A stretch of DNA of 9,693 nucleotides from UBA6448 sp051893155 (GTDB lineage Bacteria > Bacillota_I > Bacilli_A > RF39 > UBA660): contig JBJFGY010000054.1 of assembly GCA_051893155.1 (NCBI GenBank), positions 1 through 9,693 of the forward strand, in the 5' to 3' direction. The notes below the pieces were generated by a model that saw only the letters and a program-made list of their open reading frames with translations, searched no databases and was not told the origin of the DNA. A program made the translations under genes and the position numbers. Below, one piece after another: positions 5,340 to 9,693 of this stretch (position 1 is its first letter; the number at the start of each line of letters is the position of its first letter).

Positions 5340-7433
5340 ATGAAAAAAAGAGTTACAGTTAAACCATCAAAGATTGTATTAATTTTAATTAGTATTTTAT
5401 TATGCCTTGCTATTGCAAGGCTTTTACAAGTTGCAGTATTTTCTAAAGTAGATGGGATTAATTTAAAAGAATTTGCTTCATCAAGAAATACCGTTACAAA
5501 AACTTTATATGCAAAAAGGGGGACAATTTATGATAGTAGCGGCGATGCCTTAGCAGTATCAGTAAATTCTTATACTTTAATTGCATATCTTGAAAAGTCA
5601 CGTACTACTGATGAAAGTAATCCTCAGCATGTTGTTGATAAGGAAGGCACAGCAAAAGCTCTTGCTCCAATACTTAATATGGAAGAAAGTGAAATATTAA
5701 AATATTTAAATAAAGATGCTTATCAGGTTGAATTTGGATCTAAAGGAAAAAATTTAACAGAAATAACTAAGAAAAAAATTGATGATTTAGAACTTCCTGG
5801 TATTGATTTTATTGAAAGTACCCAAAGGTATTATAAAATGGGAAGTTTTGCTTCATATTTAGTAGGATATGCTAAAACTGATGATGAAGGGCAAATTAAA
5901 GGCGAACTTGGTATAGAAAGTTATTATAATGAAGAACTTTCTGGTACAAATGGCTTTATAACTTATCAAAAAGATGCGTATGGTTATATGCTTCCTAATA
6001 GACCATATTATGAAACAGAGGCTAAAAGTGGTAGTGATATATATTTAACAATTGATAGTAATATTCAATTAATTGTAGAAAATGCTATGAATGATTTAAA
6101 AGATAATTTTAATTTTGATTTTGGTGTTTTTGCAATTATGGATGCAGAAACTGGAGCATTAGTTGCATCGAGTACATATCCAACATTTAATCCTAATGAT
6201 TTAAATACTTTAACAAATTATTTAAATCCATTAATTTCATATACATATGAACCAGGTTCGACAATGAAAATATTTTCATGGGCTAGTGCTATTGAAGAAG
6301 GAATATATAATGGAGATGAACTATACGATTCAGGTTCTATTGAAGTTACAGATGTAACAATAAGTGATTTTAATAAAATAGGTTGGGGAAAAATTACTTT
6401 TGATGAAGGTTTTGCGAGATCATCAAATGTTGCAGCGTCAATTCTTGGTTTAAAAATTGGTAAAGAAAAATTACTTTATTATTATGATAAGTTTGGTTTT
6501 GGCAAAAAAACTGGAATAACATTATCAAATGAAAGTGCGGGAACATGCTCTTTTACTTATCCAAGTGAAATAGCAACATCTTCTTTTGGACAAGGTGGCG
6601 TAACTATTACACCAATTCAAATGCTTCAAGCATTAACTAGTATTACAAATGGTGGAGTTATGCTTAAACCTTATGTAATTGATAAAATTGTAGATAGTAA
6701 TGGTAAAAACAAATTTAACTCTACAAAAGAAGAAATTGGTCAAGTTATGAAAAAAGAAACTGCTGAAAAAATGAAGGAACTTATGTATAAAGCAAATTAT
6801 GATGGTTTAACAAAAGTATGGCAACCAAAAACTGTTTCTTTATCAATGAAAACAGGTACTGCTCAAATACCAAATCCAAAAGGTGGATATTTAAATGGTA
6901 AATATGATCAAATATATTCAATGGCTGGTTTTTTTCCAAGTGAAAATCCTAAATACATAGTTTATGTTGCTGTTAAACAAATTGAAGGTACTCAAGGTGA
7001 TGTTGCAAGAATGACTACTAAAGCAATTGATGAAATAGCAGCTTATGCAGATTTAACAAATAATAGTGCAATAAAAGAAAGTAACATAATAACACTTGAT
7101 AATTATATTTCAAGTAATATGGAAAATACTAAAGAAAAGTTATCAAATAGTGGTTTAAATGTAATTACACTAGGAACAGGAAAATATGTTATAAATCAAT
7201 ATCCTTTAAAAAATATTAATGTTGTTAAAGGAGAAAAAATATTTTTAGTATCAAATAAAGATGACTATATAATGCCAGATGTAACTAATTGGAGCATATC
7301 TGATATAAAAACATTTGCAAATCTTACAAATATTAATCTTAATATTGAAGGTAATGGTTATGTTAAAACGCAAAGTATTGAAGTAGGAGCACCACTTACA
7401 AAAGATTCAGAATTAAATGTTACTTTACAATAA
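5340..7433 (+). CDS. pbpB: Class B penicillin-binding protein, PBP2B/FtsI type with PASTA domains
   Basis: This is the septal peptidoglycan transpeptidase, partner of FtsW and FtsL at the divisome. Of 697 aa, residues 11-33 form the membrane anchor. A PBP-dimer region follows (about 55-225, with the LYAKRGTIYDSSG motif typical of class B enzymes), then the transpeptidase domain (about 235-570). All three active-site motifs are intact: S307-T-M-K310 with nucleophile Ser307, S361-S-N363, and K504-T-G506. Two C-terminal PASTA-like repeats follow (about 586-639 and 640-697; the second opens YIMPDVTNWS). Two PASTA repeats and the place after ftsL favour a PBP2B role over the sporulation enzyme SpoVD, though Bacillus encodes both in this locus. 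No clear Shine-Dalgarno precedes the ATG; with only 2 nt after the ftsL stop, translation is probably coupled. It is the last gene of the cluster here. Confidence 0.95.
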   Translation: MKKRVTVKPSKIVLILISILLCLAIARLLQVAVFSKVDGINLKEFASSRNTVTKTLYAKRGTIYDSSGDALAVSVNSYTLIAYLEKSRTTDESNPQHVVDKEGTAKALAPILNMEESEILKYLNKDAYQVEFGSKGKNLTEITKKKIDDLELPGIDFIESTQRYYKMGSFASYLVGYAKTDDEGQIKGELGIESYYNEELSGTNGFITYQKDAYGYMLPNRPYYETEAKSGSDIYLTIDSNIQLIVENAMNDLKDNFNFDFGVFAIMDAETGALVASSTYPTFNPNDLNTLTNYLNPLISYTYEPGSTMKIFSWASAIEEGIYNGDELYDSGSIEVTDVTISDFNKIGWGKITFDEGFARSSNVAASILGLKIGKEKLLYYYDKFGFGKKTGITLSNESAGTCSFTYPSEIATSSFGQGGVTITPIQMLQALTSITNGGVMLKPYVIDKIVDSNGKNKFNSTKEEIGQVMKKETAEKMKELMYKANYDGLTKVWQPKTVSLSMKTGTAQIPNPKGGYLNGKYDQIYSMAGFFPSENPKYIVYVAVKQIEGTQGDVARMTTKAIDEIAAYADLTNNSAIKESNIITLDNYISSNMENTKEKLSNSGLNVITLGTGKYVINQYPLKNINVVKGEKIFLVSNKDDYIMPDVTNWSISDIKTFANLTNINLNIEGNGYVKTQSIEVGAPLTKDSELNVTLQ

Positions 7434-7454
7434 TAGAAATATTTGTTCAAACTA

Positions 7455-7483
7455 TTGACGATGATTATAAATTATGATATGGT
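7455..7483 (+). promoter_or_regulatory. Candidate promoter of a small RNA
   Basis: TTGACG (7455-7460), 17 nt, then TATGGT (7478-7483) preceded by TGA, giving a TGn-extended -10. The context AAACTATTGAC is identical over 11 nt to that of the -35 before the surface-protein gene (2178-2188). Predicted start near 7490. This reading competes with a structural one in which TTGACGA is the 5' strand of an RNA stem. Confidence 0.4.
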
Positions 7484-7530
7484 TTATATCGATTGGTACT
7501 TATGAAACTTTCGAAGCCATAAGTCGTCAA

Positions 7531-7559
7531 ATCTCTATGATTTTTCATAGAGATTTTTT
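7531..7559 (+). terminator. Strong intrinsic terminator after pbpB / candidate RNA
   Basis: ATCTCTATGA (7531-7540) pairs perfectly with TCATAGAGAT (7545-7554), loop TTTT, then five T (7555-7559). AA at 7529-7530 can add pairs with the T-run. Those two bases are also the 3' end of stem 1 of the candidate RNA, so the structures touch but barely compete. This ends the mraZ–pbpB operon or the small RNA. Confidence 0.9.
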
Positions 7560-7722
7560 GTTGAAATCGCTATTAATTCATTGAATTAAGTCTAAAAAAT
7601 AGTCTATTAACATAAAAATAAAAAAGTAGTAAATATATAAAAATAATTTGGTATAGAAACAAATGAAGAAGACATAATACGCATTGAATACGACTGGAAT
7701 AAAATTAAATGAAGGAGAAAAA

Positions 7723-7800
7723 ATGATAATAACAATTGATGGATATAATGGGACGGGTAAAAAAACTCTAGCTCATAAAATAGAAGAAAAAGTAAAATGA
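7723..7800 (+). pseudogene. 5' stub of a P-loop nucleotide kinase-like gene
   Basis: A 25-codon frame begins at an ATG with an excellent Shine-Dalgarno (AAGGAG, 7712-7717). It encodes MIITIDGYNGTGKKTLAHKI plus five more residues, then TGA and, in frame, TAG. The segment is a beta strand, a Walker A loop (GYNGTGKKT, i.e. G-x4-GK-K-T) and the start of a helix, as at the N-terminus of cytidylate, thymidylate or deoxynucleoside kinases. The rest of the enzyme is missing: no frame downstream continues the family. Lys follows the Walker lysine where Ser or Thr is usual (GKK-T rather than GKS/T-T). I read it as a truncated remnant. A translated micropeptide is possible because the start signals are intact. 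Confidence 0.55.
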
Positions 7801-7895
7801 TAGAAATGGTCTCTAATTTAAAAAAAACGTAATTTAATAAACGCTATAGTATGTAGATTGTATTAGTAATATTATTAAAAATATCTATTTTTTAT

Positions 7896-7923
7896 TTGTT
7901 TAAAAACTTAAATATGATATGAT
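7896..7923 (+). promoter_or_regulatory. Candidate promoter of rnfC, giving a leaderless message
   Basis: TTGTTT (7896-7901), 16 nt, then TATGAT (7918-7923), with GATAAT overlapping at 7921-7926. Initiation 6-8 nt after the -10 falls on or next to the rnfC ATG at 7930. No Shine-Dalgarno precedes that ATG and an in-frame TGA at 7915 excludes a longer start, so leaderless translation is plausible. Confidence 0.4.
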
Positions 7924-7929
7924 AATTTT

Positions 7930-9072
7930 ATGAGAAAATTAATTAAGTTAGAAAGTAGTTTAAATATTAAATATGATAGTAAAATAAATGAATATATTAA
8001 TCCAGAAAAATTATATATTGAAATTTTACCTAATTTTGATTTGCTTGTTAAACAAAATGATAATGTTTTAAAAGGTGATATATTACTTGAAAATAAACTT
8101 AATAAAATAAAAAGTCCTATTTCTGGTAATGTAATAGGAACTACAATTATTAATAATAAAAATTATTTAGTAATATTAAATAATTATGAAGAAAAAGAAA
8201 AATATTATACTAAAAAAAGAATTAATAAATTTAATAAAGAAAATATAATTAATATTTTATATGAATATGGTTATGGATATTATGCAAATATATTTGAAAC
8301 TAAAAAAATAAATAATTTAATTATTAATGGTATGGAAGATGAACCATATATTGAAAATAATTCATTTATTATAAATAAATATTCAAAAGAAATATTAGAA
8401 TTATGTGATATTTTAAGTACTTCTTTTAATATTGAAAATACATATATAACAGTTAAAAGTGATGATACAGCAAATATTGAAATTTATTTAAATAAAATAG
8501 GTACTTATCCTAATATAAAGTTTTCTTTAATTGAAAATAAATATTTACTTGCTAATAGTTTTTTTCTCTTAGAAAATATGAATTTAACTATGGATGATAG
8601 TTTAGTTATAAATGCTGAAGATGCAATTAATTTATATAATGCATTAAAAAATTATGAAATTAAAACAACTAAATATATTACTATAAGTAGTCCATTTTTA
8701 ACTAAAAGTAAAGTAATGCATGTAAAGATTGGTACAAGTTTAAGTGATATTTTAGAAAATAATATTTCTATTAAAGAAAAAAATCTTACTTATATATATA
8801 ACGGCCTTATGACTGGTTATGAAGTAAATCCTAAAGATATAATTATAGATAATAATACTAAAGGGGTAATTGTAATTAAAAAAGATCTTCCAAAAGAAGA
8901 AAAATGTAATTTATGTGGAATGTGTTATAAAATATGCCCTGTAAAAGTTAATCCTAAAAAAGTTATGGATACAAATAAAAAAAGCAAAAATTGTATTGAT
9001 TGTGGATTATGTTCATATATTTGTCCATGTAAAATAAATTTAAGAAAATATTTAAGAGGTAAAGATGTATAA
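7930..9072 (+). CDS. rnfC: RnfC-like subunit of the Rnf electron-transport complex, divergent
   Basis: RnfC is the peripheral subunit of the membrane Rnf complex, which couples ferredoxin:NAD+ electron transfer to ion pumping in many anaerobes. This 380-aa protein keeps the family order: an N-terminal lipoyl-like barrel (about 25-85, KSPISGNVIG), an FMN/NADH-type region (about 100-260, with NGMEDEPYIE at 133-142 for the usual NGAECEPY), an SLBB-like segment (about 247-320, VKIGTSLSDIL; YNGLMTGYEV for GGPMMGY), and two 4Fe-4S motifs, CNLCGMCYKICP (Cys326, 329, 332, 336) and CIDCGLCSYICP (Cys355, 358, 361, 365). Typical members are about 440 aa. The glycine-rich GxGGAGFPT loop is not recognisable; the corresponding stretch reads YGYGYYANIFETK (113-125). 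NADH or flavin binding may therefore be altered. It overlaps rnfD by 8 bp. Confidence 0.82.
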   Translation: MRKLIKLESSLNIKYDSKINEYINPEKLYIEILPNFDLLVKQNDNVLKGDILLENKLNKIKSPISGNVIGTTIINNKNYLVILNNYEEKEKYYTKKRINKFNKENIINILYEYGYGYYANIFETKKINNLIINGMEDEPYIENNSFIINKYSKEILELCDILSTSFNIENTYITVKSDDTANIEIYLNKIGTYPNIKFSLIENKYLLANSFFLLENMNLTMDDSLVINAEDAINLYNALKNYEIKTTKYITISSPFLTKSKVMHVKIGTSLSDILENNISIKEKNLTYIYNGLMTGYEVNPKDIIIDNNTKGVIVIKKDLPKEEKCNLCGMCYKICPVKVNPKKVMDTNKKSKNCIDCGLCSYICPCKINLRKYLRGKDV

Positions 9073-9693
9073 TGTTTATTTAAAAAGTAAAAATAATAAT
9101 AAAAGATTAATTTACATTTATTTAATTTTATTTATACCATTTATTATATATGGTTTTTATAAAAATGGTATATCATTATATCAAAAAGATTTAATAAGTT
9201 TTATTAGTTTATTTAAAATTCCTTTTTTCATATTATTTTCTTGGTTAATAACTTATATATTTAAAAAAATAAAAAAAGAAGATTTTGATTACTATAGATT
9301 TTTATTAAATATTATGATTAGTATGATTACTTTTCCTAAAACAAATATAATTATATATATTATTTTAGTTACATTATTAAATATTTTATATACATTTAAA
9401 AAATGTAATATTGCTTCTTTATATATGATAATTTATATAATATTAAGTATAATACTAAAAAAATATTCTTTTTTAAATATCTATGAAGAAACAACATTAC
9501 ATAGTTATAGTTTAATTAATATATTATTTGGAAGTGGAAGTGGGGGAATTTGTCAAACATTTTTAATATATAGTATTTTATGTTTTATTTTTTTAATATG
9601 TATTTATGAATATAAAAAACAAGTGCCAATAACCGCTTTTATATTTTATTATATTTTAATTATTTTATATTTTATTATATTTAATAAATTTCA
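9065..9693 (+). CDS. rnfD: RnfD-like integral membrane subunit, 3' end beyond window
   Basis: The frame opens at an ATG inside the last codons of rnfC, with AAGAGGT (9054-9060) as Shine-Dalgarno, and stays open for 209 codons to the window edge. The product is strongly hydrophobic with several transmembrane helices (about 14-32, 50-68, 78-90, 95-110, 117-131, 165-181, 188-206). Position after rnfC is the usual place of rnfD. The segment LFGSGSGGICQTFLI (154-168) resembles the G-S-I/L-G-E-T-S loop of RnfD/NqrB. ETT at 142-144 lies where the flavinylated Thr of the SGAT motif would be expected, but the motif is not well kept and the spacing is shorter. RnfD carries covalent FMN in the membrane arm. 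Sequence is extremely AT-rich, and the C-terminal part is not visible. Confidence 0.65.
   Translation, partial: MYNVYLKSKNNNKRLIYIYLILFIPFIIYGFYKNGISLYQKDLISFISLFKIPFFILFSWLITYIFKKIKKEDFDYYRFLLNIMISMITFPKTNIIIYIILVTLLNILYTFKKCNIASLYMIIYIILSIILKKYSFLNIYEETTLHSYSLINILFGSGSGGICQTFLIYSILCFIFLICIYEYKKQVPITAFIFYYILIILYFIIFNKF

Larger units (their letters stand above)
7455..7560 (+). ncRNA. Candidate structured RNA (three-way junction plus terminator), unassigned
   Basis: Three nested helices can form. Stem 1 is TTGACGA (7455-7461) with TCGTCAA (7524-7530). Stem 2 is TATAAA (7466-7471) with TTTATA (7483-7488), extendable by GA/TC across a bulged T. Stem 3 is CTTATG (7499-7504) with CATAAG (7518-7523), stacked directly on stem 1. 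A strong terminator follows at once. About 16 of 41 bases in 7490-7530 are G or C, well above the surroundings, which is typical of functional RNA in AT-rich genomes. It could be a 3'-UTR element or aptamer transcribed through from pbpB. Alternatively it is a ~70-nt small RNA starting near 7490, in which case stems 1 and 2 lie in its promoter. I could not assign it to a known riboswitch or RNA family. Confidence 0.45.
7434..7929. other. 496-bp intergenic region with RNA element and decayed coding traces
   Basis: The gap between pbpB and rnfC holds a GC-enriched structured-RNA candidate (7455-7560), a perfect 7-bp inverted repeat TTAATTC / GAATTAA around ATT (7573-7589), a 21-codon open stretch without a start (7647-7709, product FGIETNEEDIIRIEYDWNKI then K) that ends at a TGA overlapping the next Shine-Dalgarno, a P-loop gene stub (7723-7800) and a promoter for rnfC. 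From 7801 to about 7890 I see nothing recognisable. The mix suggests gene decay between two conserved loci. Confidence 0.6.

Noticed and set aside
7501..7521. Leader peptide MKLSKP inside stem 3 of the candidate RNA
   Set aside because: There is an ATG and a TAA in frame, but no Shine-Dalgarno sequence and no run of regulatory codons. It looks like chance.
7455..7530. Purine (or 2'-deoxyguanosine) riboswitch
   Set aside because: The segment TTATGATATGGTTT closely resembles the P2/L2 part of the adenine riboswitch and a three-way junction is present, but the pairing is out of register, so GATATGG is not a 7-nt loop. The essential J2/3 (TTTCTACC-type), the L3 loop and the J3/1 segment are missing.
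7455..7530. Hammerhead ribozyme
   Set aside because: A three-way junction with GAAAC and GTC in the right general area invited the idea, but there is no CTGATGA core and the stems do not fall in hammerhead positions.
1..9693. TGA-to-Trp recoding (Mycoplasma code)
   Set aside because: Tryptophan is encoded by TGG in every recognisable gene and no conserved frame crosses a TGA. The TGA ending the P-loop stub is followed directly by TAG, so recoding would not rescue it.
1..9693. CRISPR arrays, tRNA or rRNA genes, insertion sequences
   Set aside because: No regularly spaced repeats of CRISPR length, no GGTTCGAATCC-type T-arm, no rRNA segments and no transposase were seen on either strand.

Overview
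The window is very AT-rich chromosomal DNA with compact genes, almost all on the + strand. It probably comes from a low-GC, cell-walled, anaerobic member of the Bacillota/Mollicutes-like gut lineages. That placement is inferred from base composition, a Bacilli-type DUF177–rpmF pair, an mraZ–rsmH–ftsL–class B PBP cluster (FtsL and a PBP imply peptidoglycan and septal division) and an Rnf electron-transport locus. Every recognisable gene keeps TGG for Trp and has no in-frame TGA, so the standard bacterial code fits and the Mycoplasma code is not needed.

Layout. 1-131: a terminator of an upstream gene and a weak promoter. 132-962: an unrecognised hypothetical protein. 1005-1615: DUF177/YceD protein plus zinc-ribbon L32, read from a TGn-extended -10 promoter and closed by a strong terminator. 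1726-2141: a short Bro-N (phage antirepressor-type) gene with a near-consensus promoter placed so that its ATG is almost leaderless. 2183-3567: a promoter containing a perfect 8-bp inverted repeat, then a membrane-anchored or lipid-anchored extracellular protein. 3603-3690: terminator, promoter and a 10-bp phased repeat that looks like a MraZ operator. 3695-7433: mraZ, rsmH, ftsL, pbpB, tightly packed or overlapping. 7434-7929: a 496-bp gap holding a compact GC-enriched candidate structured RNA with a strong terminator, and the stub of a P-loop kinase-like gene. 7930-9693: rnfC and the 5' part of rnfD, overlapping by 8 bp and running off the window.

How it works together: MraZ likely represses its own operon through the phased repeats. 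RsmH modifies 16S rRNA, and FtsL with the class B PBP belongs to the septal peptidoglycan machinery. L32 and DUF177 serve the large ribosomal subunit. RnfC/RnfD would be part of a membrane ferredoxin-linked ion pump.

The parts most worth a second look are the candidate RNA at 7455-7560, the matching hairpins either side of the Bro-N gene, the degenerate glycine-rich loop of RnfC, and the MraZ repeat array. Nothing here is clearly a new multi-gene system. The novelty is in small elements and in divergent versions of known proteins.
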